NCBI GenBank assembly: GCA_946479985.1
Contig: CAMLIF010000058.1
Span: 1 to 24,213 of the forward strand
Origin: an uncultured Flavobacteriales bacterium
GTDB taxonomy: Bacteria; Bacteroidota; Bacteroidia; Flavobacteriales; Crocinitomicaceae
Length of the DNA: 24,213 nucleotides
Direction: 5' to 3'
Each line of letters begins with the position of its first letter. Positions within the stretch are counted from its first letter, which is position 1. The notes under the pieces were generated by a model. It did no database searches, had not been told where the DNA came from, and worked only from the letters and a program-made list of their open reading frames with translations. Both the position numbers and the translations under genes were made by a program. Positions 17,249 through 24,213 of the stretch are shown here, piece by piece.

Positions 17249-18700
17249 ATGGGTTATACAGAAAACGACTTAGCGAAGGATCTCGAGAATTCGGAATATA
17301 AATTTGGGTTTACTACAGACATTGAGTCTGACAAAGCACCTATTGGATTAAATGAAGACATTATTCGCTTGATTTCATTCAAAAAGGAAGAACCTCAATG
17401 GTTATTGGATTACCGATTAAAATGTTTCGCTATCTGGAAGGAAATGACTGAGCCTACATGGGCGCACGTTCACTACACAAAACCGGATTTCCAGGCAATC
17501 TCCTATTATTCCGCTCCCAAACAAACTAAAAAGTATGAGAGCTGGGACGATGTGGATCCGGAAATGAAAGAAACCATGGCTAAATTGGGTATTTCCCTAG
17601 ATGAACAGCAGCGTTTAACAGGAACCAATGTGGCGATGGACTTTGTAATGGATTCAGTTTCGGTTGCAACAAGCTTCAAAAGCAAACTGAAAGAACTTGG
17701 AATTATTTTCTGTTCTTTCTCAGAGGCAGTACAGGAATATCCTGAATTGGTAAAACAGTACATGGGTTCTGTAGTTCCGCCAACGGATAATTTCTACGCA
17801 GCACTTAATTCAGCTGTGTTTACTGACGGTTCTTTCTGTTACATTCCGAAAGGAGTTCGCTGCCCGATGGAATTATCTACTTACTTCCGCATCAATGAAG
17901 CAAATACAGGACAATTCGAACGCACACTGGTTGTTGCCGACGAAGGTTCTTATGTTTCTTACCTGGAAGGATGTACTGCTCCGCAACGCGATGAAAATCA
18001 ATTGCACGCTGCAGTTGTAGAATTGGTTGCATTGAAAGATGCCGAAATCAAATACTCTACCGTTCAGAACTGGTACCCGGGCGATAAAAACGGTGAAGGT
18101 GGTATTTTCAACTTCGTAACGAAACGCGGAATTTGCGAAACAAACGCTAAAATCTCGTGGACGCAGGTGGAAACCGGTTCGGCAGTTACCTGGAAATATC
18201 CGTCTTGTATTTTGAAAGGCGATAATTCAATCGGTGAGTTCTATTCTGTAGCTGTTACAAATAATTACCAGCAGGCAGACACAGGAACAAAAATGATTCA
18301 CCTTGGTAAAAACACAAAGAGTACAATCATTTCCAAAGGAATTTCTGCCGGAAAATCGCACAATTCTTACCGCGGACTGGTACAGATCCATAAAAATGCT
18401 CACAACGCCCGTAACTTCTCACAATGTGATTCTCTTTTGATGACCGACGAGTGTGGCGCGCATACTTTCCCATATATCGAATGTAAAAACCCAAGTGCCA
18501 AAATTGAGCACGAAGCCACTACTTCGAAAATTGGTGAAGACCAGATATTTTACTGTTTACAGCGTGGAATTTCGGAAGAAAAAGCCATTAGCTTAATTGT
18601 AAACGGATATTGTAAAGACGTGTTAAACCAGCTTCCAATGGAATTTGCGGTTGAAGCACAGAAGTTACTGACGATTAGTTTAGAAGGATCAGTAGGATAA
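17249..18700 (+). CDS. sufB: Fe-S cluster assembly scaffold protein SufB
   Basis: Core scaffold of the SUF system; it forms SufBC2D and holds the nascent cluster. The 483 residues match the full-length family. Recognisable blocks are EPTWAHVHY near the N-terminus, the [22 protein letters not shown] stretch near 230-250, and the beta-helix segment [21 protein letters not shown]-terminal QCDSLL follows, whose Cys393 aligns with the sulfur-accepting Cys405 of the E. coli protein. [19 protein letters not shown] completes the C-terminal domain. It lies 15 bp after the A-type carrier gene. The gap to sufC is 166 bp and holds a palindromic repeat, unusual inside this operon. Confidence 0.97.
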   Translation: MGYTENDLAKDLENSEYKFGFTTDIESDKAPIGLNEDIIRLISFKKEEPQWLLDYRLKCFAIWKEMTEPTWAHVHYTKPDFQAISYYSAPKQTKKYESWDDVDPEMKETMAKLGISLDEQQRLTGTNVAMDFVMDSVSVATSFKSKLKELGIIFCSFSEAVQEYPELVKQYMGSVVPPTDNFYAALNSAVFTDGSFCYIPKGVRCPMELSTYFRINEANTGQFERTLVVADEGSYVSYLEGCTAPQRDENQLHAAVVELVALKDAEIKYSTVQNWYPGDKNGEGGIFNFVTKRGICETNAKISWTQVETGSAVTWKYPSCILKGDNSIGEFYSVAVTNNYQQADTGTKMIHLGKNTKSTIISKGISAGKSHNSYRGLVQIHKNAHNARNFSQCDSLLMTDECGAHTFPYIECKNPSAKIEHEATTSKIGEDQIFYCLQRGISEEKAISLIVNGYCKDVLNQLPMEFAVEAQKLLTISLEGSVG

Positions 18701-18707
18701 ATTATCG

Positions 18708-18821
18708 GGGGATCTGCCCTCCCCCACTTAATCCCCATTTCGGTAGGCTCAATACATCGCCTCCAAAGGGGGAGACTCGAAACAACTTCCTCCCTTGAGG
18801 GAGGAATGAGGAGGGTGGTAG
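18708..18821. repeat. G/C-run palindromic repeat cluster between sufB and sufC
   Basis: This 114-bp stretch is rich in G-runs and C-runs unlike the flanking DNA: GGGGGATC, CCCTCCCCCAC, CTCCAAAGGGGGAG, and a perfect hairpin TTCCTCCC-TTGA-GGGAGGAA at 18787-18806. After it comes GAGGAGGGTGG. I read it as an interspersed, probably non-coding repeat inserted in the operon. It may also fold as an mRNA element that sets the sufB:sufC ratio. Confidence 0.65.
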
Positions 18822-18866
18822 ATGTTTAATGACAAGATCGCGATTCGTCGCAATTTAGATAGAAGT

Positions 18867-19619
18867 ATGTTGAAAATTAAAAATTTACACGCGTCGATAG
18901 ACGGAAAAGAAATTCTGAAAGGATTAAACCTAGAGGTTAAGGCCGGAGAAGTTCATGCGATAATGGGGCCTAACGGTGCCGGTAAAAGTACTTTGGCAAG
19001 TGTTTTAGCCGGACGTGAAGAATACGAAATCACAGAGGGTTCTGTTGAATTTGACGGTGAAGACTTGCTGGAAATGGCAACCGAAGATCGTGCCCGTGAA
19101 GGATTGTTCCTTGCGTTTCAATATCCGGTAGAAATTCCCGGAGTTTCAAACGTAAATTTCCTGCGTACGGCTTTAAACGAAATTCGTGAATACCGTAAAG
19201 AAGCCCCCATTTCGGCAAAAGAGTTCATGGCGCTTGTGAAAGAAAAGAGTGCTATCGTTGAATTAGACGCTAAACTGGCTTCCCGTTCTGTAAACGAAGG
19301 ATTCTCAGGTGGTGAAAAGAAACGTAACGAGATCTTCCAAATGGCAATGCTTGACCCTAAGCTGGCAATCTTAGACGAAACTGATTCCGGATTGGATATT
19401 GATGCATTACGCATTGTTGCAAACGGAGTAAACACATTGAAATCAGATAAAAACGCAACAGTTGTTATTACACACTACCAGCGTTTATTGGATTATATCG
19501 TACCCGATTTCGTACACGTATTATACGATGGTAAAATCGTGAAATCAGGACCGAAAGAACTGGCCCTGGAACTGGAAGAAAAAGGTTACGATTGGATCAA
19601 AGCAGAATTTGCACAGTAA
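18867..19619 (+). CDS. sufC: Fe-S cluster assembly ATPase SufC
   Basis: ABC-type ATPase of the SufBCD complex; its ATP cycle reshapes the scaffold during cluster assembly. I start at the ATG at 18867 ([10 protein letters not shown]), which gives the usual 250 residues. The frame is open to an ATG at 18822, but those 15 residues ([15 protein letters not shown]) are not part of the family and follow directly on the repeat. Walker A is GPNGAGKST (34-42), the signature is [10 protein letters not shown] (146-155), and Walker B with the catalytic Glu171 is [13 protein letters not shown]. The H-loop is VVITHYQR. It is 9 bp upstream of sufD. Confidence 0.96.
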   Translation: MLKIKNLHASIDGKEILKGLNLEVKAGEVHAIMGPNGAGKSTLASVLAGREEYEITEGSVEFDGEDLLEMATEDRAREGLFLAFQYPVEIPGVSNVNFLRTALNEIREYRKEAPISAKEFMALVKEKSAIVELDAKLASRSVNEGFSGGEKKRNEIFQMAMLDPKLAILDETDSGLDIDALRIVANGVNTLKSDKNATVVITHYQRLLDYIVPDFVHVLYDGKIVKSGPKELALELEEKGYDWIKAEFAQ

Positions 19620-19628
19620 GAAAAAGTT

Positions 19629-20900
19629 ATGCAAACATTAGAAAAAGTAGGTGCTGACTTAACCTGGAAATTAGAAGGTAATTTTTTACTGAACAATTCC
19701 CTGCGTAATACAGCACTAGACATTCTTGAGAATACCGACTTCCCGACTACCAAAACGGAAGCCTGGAAATACACAAGAGTGACCAAAATTAAAAATGCCC
19801 CACTTGCGGTTCAATCTGCAACCGGTGTAAAAGGAACTTTCGGACTTGAAAAAGATTCATTGAAATACGTTTTCGTAAACGGACATTTCTCACAGGAACT
19901 TTCTTCGAAAAGCTACCCTGACGGCTTGAAAATTCTGGCTCTTTCGCAAATGGACGAAAACGAGGTTCAAACAATCGGAACGGCTTTCCCAATTGGAAAA
20001 GACATTTTCAACGCAATCAATACGGCTTATACAACCGACGGATTGTACGTTCACGTAACGGCAAAAATGGTCATTGAGCCAACAATCGAGTTGATTCACA
20101 TTAATGACGGATCAAACGTGCTTTCCAATGTACGTCATTCACTGACTGCAGAAGCATTTTCATCCGTTCGCTTTATTCAGCATTTCGTTACGGCATCCGG
20201 CGAAGGTTCATTCACCAATGTGATTACCGAAGTAAATGTTGGGAAGAATGCAAAAGTGTTGATCGACAAATTGCAGGAAGAAAACGATACATGCTTCCAG
20301 GTTGCAACCGAGCAGATCAACCAGGGACCGGATTCAAATTTCACCATCAATACCGTTACGTTAAACGGAGCTTTGGTTCGCAATAACCTGAATATCGATG
20401 TCAACGGATCGAATTGTGAAACGCATTTGAACGGCGCGTATATTCTGAAAGGAAATCAGCACGTTGACAATCACACGGTGGTTGATCACAAAGTTCCTCA
20501 TTGCGAATCGAACGAATTGTACAAAGGAATTATCGGCGATAAAGGAACAGCAGTTTTCAACGGAAAAGTGTTCGTTCGAAAAGACGCTCAAAAAATCAAT
20601 GCTTTTCAATCGAATGGAAATGTTTTGTTGAGCAACGACGCAAGCGTAAACAGCAAGCCTGAATTGGAAATTTATGCTGATGACGTGAAATGTTCGCATG
20701 GTTCAACAACCGGTCAGCTGGATGAAGAAGCAGTATTTTACTTACGTGCAAGAGGAATCAGCGAAACAGGTGCCCGTCAGCTCATGGTTGGTGCATTTGT
20801 AGGTGAGGTTTTCGAGAAAATTGAAAACAAAAGTGTTGTAGAGCGCATTCATGAGATTTTGGAGGAACGGTTTGAGTGGCACTTCGACTCCGCTCAGTGA
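19629..20900 (+). CDS. sufD: Fe-S cluster assembly protein SufD
   Basis: SufB paralogue that pairs with SufB and SufC and is needed for iron acquisition by the scaffold. The 423 residues include the N-terminal helical part with TKTEAWKYTRVTKIK, a long beta-helix, and the C-terminal signature VKCSHGSTTGQLDEEAVFYL. Its His357 aligns with the conserved histidine His360 of E. coli SufD. RARGISETGARQLMVGAF follows. The last codons, giving HFDSAQ and the TGA, lie in a short repeat also found after 24011, so the C-terminal tail may be repeat-derived. No sufS follows, although it often does in this phylum. A terminator comes 26 bp after the stop. Confidence 0.95.
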   Translation: MQTLEKVGADLTWKLEGNFLLNNSLRNTALDILENTDFPTTKTEAWKYTRVTKIKNAPLAVQSATGVKGTFGLEKDSLKYVFVNGHFSQELSSKSYPDGLKILALSQMDENEVQTIGTAFPIGKDIFNAINTAYTTDGLYVHVTAKMVIEPTIELIHINDGSNVLSNVRHSLTAEAFSSVRFIQHFVTASGEGSFTNVITEVNVGKNAKVLIDKLQEENDTCFQVATEQINQGPDSNFTINTVTLNGALVRNNLNIDVNGSNCETHLNGAYILKGNQHVDNHTVVDHKVPHCESNELYKGIIGDKGTAVFNGKVFVRKDAQKINAFQSNGNVLLSNDASVNSKPELEIYADDVKCSHGSTTGQLDEEAVFYLRARGISETGARQLMVGAFVGEVFEKIENKSVVERIHEILEERFEWHFDSAQ

Positions 20901-20907
20901 CCTCAAA
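20871..20907. repeat. Imperfect palindrome with ACTTCGACTC core, overlapping the sufD stop
   Basis: TTTGA and TCAAA (20871-20875, 20903-20907) form the outer arms, with GG/CC and CAC/GTG pairs inside. The central ACTTCGACTC (20881-20890) recurs exactly at 24020-24029, also inside a palindrome at the 3' end of a gene. It looks like a member of a small interspersed repeat family. Confidence 0.5.
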
Positions 20908-20925
20908 TCTTAAAGAAATAATTTG

Positions 20926-20954
20926 AATCCGATGTGCAAACGTCGGATTTTTTT
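20926..20954 (+). terminator. Rho-independent terminator of the suf operon
   Basis: AATCCGA (20926-20932) pairs with TCGGATT (20943-20949); two more pairs (T-G, G-C) can extend the stem to leave a 6-nt loop. The stem runs into seven Ts (20948-20954). It lies 26 bp after the sufD stop. Confidence 0.82.
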
Positions 20955-21002
20955 ATTGGTTAAAAGTGTTGTTTCAAAACGACTAAAGCGCGAAGAAAGA
21001 GG

Positions 21003-21651
21003 AAAGGAGGAAGAGAGGAATTATGTTTGTCTTCGAATGAGCTATTCGTCATTATTTCCCTTCGAGATATTTCATTAAGCTTACTATCATCCAATTTATT
21101 GTAATTAGCTGTTTTTTAATTTCTTCAAACTTAACTTGTGTAAGATACTGTAAATCTTTTGCTAAAATAAACTGAGATCTTAGTTCACTGCAAGAAGCTT
21201 TAGCAAAATTCAGAAAATTGGAGAATTCTTTATTCGATCTTCTCTCATGGCCTTCTGCAATATTGGATGTAATTGAAATTGCCGCTCGTCTCATTTGATT
21301 TACCAGTGCAAAATCGCGACAAAACTCATCATTAGCCGTTAGCTTGTACGTTAATAATACTGCTTCATGCGCTTTTTGCCAAACGCTTAGTTCTTCGAAA
21401 GTTTTGTACTGACTCATAGTTATCAGGGTTTAAAATGAATAATAGTTTAAATTGTTCTCCATATAAGTTAGTAGAAAAGTTCATTTCAAACAAGAGCTAT
21501 TCAAAAAAACCTTCTTGGTTACATCCGTCACTGCTGATCCAAGTGTTTGCTTGTATCTCTACTTTTTTTTGTTCCATCCGACTTTTCCTCTCTTACTCTT
21601 TTTGCCTTTTCCTTTTTTTGTTCCTTTAGTCCTTTCCTCTCTTCCTCCTTT
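21003..21651. repeat. Unit bounded by an 18-bp polypurine/polypyrimidine inverted repeat
   Basis: AAAGGAGGAAGAGAGGAA at 21003-21020 has its exact reverse complement at 21634-21651. A second shared word, GACTAAAG, occurs at 20981-20988 and inverted at 21624-21631. The only gene inside is the four-helix-bundle ORF. Around the right arm, about 100 nt (21561-21665) are close to 90% pyrimidine on the plus strand. The arrangement resembles a small non-autonomous element, but low sequence complexity could produce part of the match. Confidence 0.5.
21052..21417 (-). CDS. Four-helix-bundle protein (23S rRNA IVP / S23 / bAvd-like family)
   Basis: 121 residues, the usual length of the family found in 23S rRNA intervening sequences and, as a fold, in the Avd accessory protein of diversity-generating retroelements. 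Diagnostic features are FEELSVWQKAHE at the start, QMRRAAISITSNIAEGHERRS in the middle and NFLNFAKASCSELRSQ after it, then a last long helix. The basic middle part is thought to bind nucleic acid. It is not in an rRNA gene, and there is no reverse transcriptase or template repeat in the window. The gene stands alone, antisense to both neighbours, inside an inverted-repeat unit, which suggests accessory or mobile origin. Its cellular role is unknown. Confidence 0.85.
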   Translation of the reverse strand: MSQYKTFEELSVWQKAHEAVLLTYKLTANDEFCRDFALVNQMRRAAISITSNIAEGHERRSNKEFSNFLNFAKASCSELRSQFILAKDLQYLTQVKFEEIKKQLITINWMIVSLMKYLEGK

Positions 21652-21693
21652 TAGCTTTTTCTTCTTACATTTGTCGCCTTATATTTTCTTTAC
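21418..21693. other. Non-coding stretch with long pyrimidine-rich tract
   Basis: No convincing gene. About 21561-21665 consists almost only of C and T on the plus strand, with short motifs repeated irregularly (CCTTT, TCCTC, CTTTTT). It includes the right arm of the inverted repeat. Such mirror-like tracts can form triplex DNA, which is an inference. Short frames through it are low-complexity and have no coding character. Confidence 0.6.
21666..21673 (+). promoter_or_regulatory. Likely -7 box of the nucleotide-sugar operon
   Basis: TACATTTG matches TAnnTTTG fully and lies 20 nt before the ATG at 21694. The -33 region falls in the pyrimidine tract and has TTC rather than TTG. If used, the repeat unit supplies part of the promoter of the downstream genes. 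Confidence 0.42.
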
Positions 21694-22731
21694 ATGATAC
21701 TTGAAAATCAAAAAGTGAAGTTTGCTATTGTTGGGGCCGGACATATCGGGAAACGGCATGCTGAAATGGCGCGTCGCGACGAAGAAGCAGAATTAGTGGC
21801 AATGGTTGACATTCGTTCGAAAGAAGAATGCAACGCCGCTGATTTCGATGTTCCTTTCTTCAAAACAATGGAAGAACTGTTCGCTTCAGGAATCGAATTT
21901 GACGTAGTGAATGTATGTACTCCAAACGGTTTGCATGCCGAACAGGCGTTGAAAGCTTTAGAAAATAAAAAACACGTAGTGGTTGAAAAACCGATGGGTT
22001 TGAGCAAAGATCAATGTGAGAAAGTAATTTTCAAATCGTTGCAGCAATCACGTCACGTTTTCTGTGTCATGCAAAACCGTTATTCACCGCCAAGTGAATG
22101 GATTAAAAACCTGATCGACCGAAAAGTATTGGGCGAAATTTTCATGGTTCAGCTTAATTGCTACTGGAACCGTGACGATCGTTACTACAAAGCAGGTGGC
22201 TGGAAAGGAACCAGCGATCTGGACGGAGGAACACTCTTTACGCAATTCTCGCACTTCATTGATATTATGTACTGGCTTTTTGGCGATATCGATAATATCC
22301 AGGGAAAATTCGCCGACTTTACACATAAAGACTCAACTGCATTCGAAGATTCAGGATTCGTGAGCTTTGATTTTGTTGACGGCGGAATGGGAAGTTTGAA
22401 CTACTCCACTTCAGTAGCTCACCAAAACCTGGAAAGTTCCATGACAATCATCGGGAAAAACGGCAGTGTGAAAATTGGCGGACAATATATGAACGAAGTG
22501 GAAGTTTGCAACATAGCAGATTACGAAATGCCCGAACTTGCACCAACTAATCCCGGAAACGATTACGGAGCATACAAAGGTTCTGCGGCAAATCACCACT
22601 ACGTCATCACAAACGTTATTGATACATTAAAAGGAAGAACTTCGGCAACTACAAACGCCCTGGAAGGCTTGAAAGTGGTTGAAATTATTGAACGTATTTA
22701 CAAAGTAAGAAATGAACAAATCAATCTATAA
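21694..22731 (+). CDS. Gfo/Idh/MocA-family nucleotide-sugar oxidoreductase (WbpB/WlbA-like)
   Basis: NAD-dependent oxidoreductase, probably oxidising the 3-hydroxyl of UDP-N-acetylglucosaminuronic acid in surface-polysaccharide synthesis. The 345 residues begin with a Rossmann motif AIVGAGHIGKRHAEMA (11-26), then VVNVCTPNGLHAEQAL and the family EKP triad (98-100) in VVVEKPMGLSK. The second domain has GGWKGTSDLDGGTLFTQFSHFIDIM, the usual substrate-binding segment with a conserved His. The next gene overlaps by 20 bp and encodes a UDP-sugar 6-dehydrogenase, the enzyme that would supply the uronic acid, and this supports the WbpB/WlbA assignment. The exact sugar is an inference. Confidence 0.85.
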   Translation: MILENQKVKFAIVGAGHIGKRHAEMARRDEEAELVAMVDIRSKEECNAADFDVPFFKTMEELFASGIEFDVVNVCTPNGLHAEQALKALENKKHVVVEKPMGLSKDQCEKVIFKSLQQSRHVFCVMQNRYSPPSEWIKNLIDRKVLGEIFMVQLNCYWNRDDRYYKAGGWKGTSDLDGGTLFTQFSHFIDIMYWLFGDIDNIQGKFADFTHKDSTAFEDSGFVSFDFVDGGMGSLNYSTSVAHQNLESSMTIIGKNGSVKIGGQYMNEVEVCNIADYEMPELAPTNPGNDYGAYKGSAANHHYVITNVIDTLKGRTSATTNALEGLKVVEIIERIYKVRNEQINL

Positions 22732-24013
22732 TAAACTCCTTGCTAAAGAAGCAAAATTAGCGGTTATCGGACTCGGATATGTTGGTTTACCAATTGCTCT
22801 TGAGTTTGCACGTAAGATCAAAGTTGTCGGATTTGATATCAACCAGACACGTGTTGACCTGATGCGTAATCATGTTGACCCGAGTAATGAATTGGAAAAA
22901 GAAGCATTTGACGGTTGTGATATTCAGTTCACTGCAGACATAAAGGATTTAGCAGATGTTCAGTTTTTTATTGTAGCAGTTCCTACGCCTATTGATGATT
23001 CGAACTTACCGGATTTGAAACCACTTTTGGGTGCTTCAAAAACAGTTGCGCAGGTTTTGAAAAAAGGTGATTACGTTGTTTTCGAATCTACCGTTTATCC
23101 TGGCTGTACGGAGGAAGATTGTATTCCTGTTTTGGAAGAGCTTTCGTGACTGAAATTCCGCGACGATTTCAAAGTAGGTTATTCACCGGAAAGAATTAAT
23201 CCGGGAGATAAAGAACATACGCTCCAAAATGTGATCAAAGTAGTTTCAGGCTGCTGTAAGGAATCGTTAGAGCAAATTGCATTAACATACGAATTGGTGG
23301 TTGAAGCCGGAGTTCACCGCGCAACTTCCATTAAAGTGGCTGAGGCTGCCAAGATCATTGAAAACACGCAGCGCGATGTGAATATTGCGTTGATCAACGA
23401 ACTCTCTATCATCTTCAATAAACTCGGAATTAATACTTACGAGGTATTGGAAGCTGCCGGAACAAAATGGAATTTCCTGAAATTCTCACCCGGTTTGGTT
23501 GGCGGACATTGTATTGGGGTTGATCCGTACTACTTAACGCACAAAGCACAGCAGGCAGGTTACCATGCAAAGATCATCAATAGCGGTCGTTACGTAAACG
23601 ATTCCATGGGATTCTACATCGGTAAACAAACTGCAAAAAAGATCATTGCACAAGGAAAACATATCCAGGATGCGAAAGTTCTGGTAATGGGTGCAACGTT
23701 CAAAGAAGACGTTTCTGATATCCGTAACTCAAAAGTGATTGATGTTGTCAACGAATTGAAATCATTCCAGGTACAGGTTGATTTGGTTGATCCACACGCT
23801 TCTTCCGATGAAATGGAACACGAATACGGTGTGAAACTGGTTGAGATCGGAAAAGACTACGATGCCATTATCGTTGCAGTAAATCACAGAGATTATAAAT
23901 CACTCGACGAAACATATTTCCAATCGATCATGAAAGACGGAAAAGGCGTTTTTGTTGACATCAAAGGAATTTATAAAGGAAAGATCAACGGGTTGGAGTA
24001 TTGGAGTCTTTGA
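22712..24013 (+). pseudogene. UDP-N-acetylglucosamine 6-dehydrogenase-like gene (WbpA type) with an in-frame TGA at codon 146
   Basis: The family oxidises the C6 of a UDP-N-acetylhexosamine to the uronic acid with two NAD. The reading frame is continuous for 434 codons except one TGA at 23147-23149. Before it lie the Rossmann motif VIGLGYVGLPIALEFARK and VFESTVYPGCTEEDC. Directly after it, in the same frame, come LKFRDDFKVGYSPERINPGD and VIKVVSGC, then GGHCIGVDPYYLTHKA with the catalytic Cys at codon 267, and a C-terminal NAD/UDP domain (GATFKEDVSDIRNSKV). The family usually has Gly at the TGA (SGLKF), so GGA to TGA, a single base change, explains it. It is either a recent nonsense mutation or a sequencing error. 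It overlaps the upstream oxidoreductase gene by 20 bp. Confidence 0.88.
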
Positions 24014-24045
24014 TTGGTGACTTCGACTCTGTTCCGTCATCAATC
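24012..24045 (+). terminator. Palindromic repeat / terminator-like hairpin after the dehydrogenase
   Basis: GATTGGTGAC (24012-24021) pairs with GTCATCAATC (24036-24045) over 10 positions with one G-T pair, leaving a 14-nt loop. The loop side contains the ACTTCGACTC word shared with the end of sufD. TTTAAAAATTT follows, so it can act as a terminator. The first two bases overlap the TGA stop. Confidence 0.5.
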
Positions 24046-24060
24046 TTTAAAAATTTAAGC

Positions 24061-24213
24061 AGGGGCCATGGGGTCCTGGGGGTGATGATTTGCGCGCACC
24101 GTACTACGGCCGCGCGAGTCGCACAAGCGCATCGCGCGAGGCTGCCGGCGCACGGTGGCGAGGATGTGGCGAGCGCGCGACGGCGCGGTGGCGGGCCTGA
24201 CGGAAGCGCGGAT
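24061..24213. other. GC-rich tail, compositionally foreign, possibly a chimeric join
   Basis: By hand count 112 of 153 bases are G or C (73%), against an AT-rich rest of the window. On the minus strand there is GGACCCC then an ATG at 24069, preceded by TTGTGC, 17 nt, TACGGT, an arrangement like a sigma-70 promoter of a high-GC organism. The frame from that ATG ends after five codons, past the probable junction. Most frames are open because of the GC content, so no gene is called. It is most simply a misassembled or ligated fragment from another genome. Confidence 0.6.

Noticed and set aside
18822..18866. SufC starting at the upstream ATG at 18822
   Set aside because: The extra 15 residues are not seen in the family, and they follow directly on a repeat; the ATG at 18867 gives the usual 250 residues.
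21052..21417. A diversity-generating retroelement around the Avd-like gene
   Set aside because: No reverse transcriptase and no template/variable repeat pair are present in the window; only the fold is shared.
23147..23149. UGA recoded as glycine or selenocysteine in the dehydrogenase
   Set aside because: The rluD, T9SS type A, sufD and dehydrogenase genes all end in TGA, so it is a normal stop here. No SECIS-like structure is apparent, and the family has Gly, not Cys, at this place.
1..24213. tRNA, rRNA, riboswitch or integrase-bounded island
   Set aside because: I looked for these by eye and found no cloverleaf, rRNA segment, recognisable riboswitch core, integrase or transposase gene; a covariance-model scan would be more sensitive.

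Overview
The window comes from a member of the Bacteroidota, most likely Flavobacteriales. Fluviicola-like Crocinitomicaceae are a reasonable guess, but no marker here settles the genus. The evidence is an AT-rich genome, promoters of the Bacteroidota type (TTG, about 20 nt, TAnnTTTG), a TonB-dependent receptor with an N-terminal carboxypeptidase-regulatory-like domain, type IX secretion (T9SS) sorting domains of both type A and type B, and a PorE-like OmpA protein. The last roughly 150 bases are about 73% GC by hand count and look foreign to the rest.

Layout. 1-1450 (minus): N-terminal part of a TonB-dependent receptor that runs off the left edge. 1541-3799 (minus): prfA (release factor 1) and purM, 6 bp apart. 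3973-6132 (minus): a TPR/PD40/OmpA-type outer-membrane protein, followed by a strong terminator. 6302-10340 (minus): a tight three-gene operon (single-pass PASTA protein, T9SS type A secreted protein, RluA-family pseudouridine synthase), divergent from ddl (10501-11469, plus). 11621-13094 (minus): ribF, and a leucine-rich-repeat protein whose signal peptide is encoded over the end of ribF. 13158-16594 (minus): a small secreted protein of unknown function and a 1006-residue T9SS type B adhesin-like protein with five 70-residue repeats. 16910-20900 (plus): an Fe-S assembly operon (A-type carrier, sufB, sufC, sufD) with a clear promoter overlapped by a 7-bp inverted repeat. 20901-21693: an accessory island with a four-helix-bundle (23S-IVP/bAvd-like) gene framed by an 18-bp polypurine/polypyrimidine inverted repeat. 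21694-24013 (plus): two nucleotide-sugar enzymes, a WbpB/WlbA-like oxidoreductase and a WbpA-like dehydrogenase. The second carries an in-frame TGA at codon 146. From about 24060: the GC-rich tail.

Most genes are housekeeping: translation, purines, FAD, peptidoglycan precursor, rRNA modification and Fe-S clusters. The less ordinary items are the four-helix-bundle unit and its flanks, palindromic repeats between sufB and sufC and at the ends of sufD and wbpA, the putative operator on the suf promoter, the broken dehydrogenase, and the composition break at the right end. I found no complete new defence or mobile system. The four-helix-bundle unit at 21003-21651 is the nearest thing to an undescribed element.
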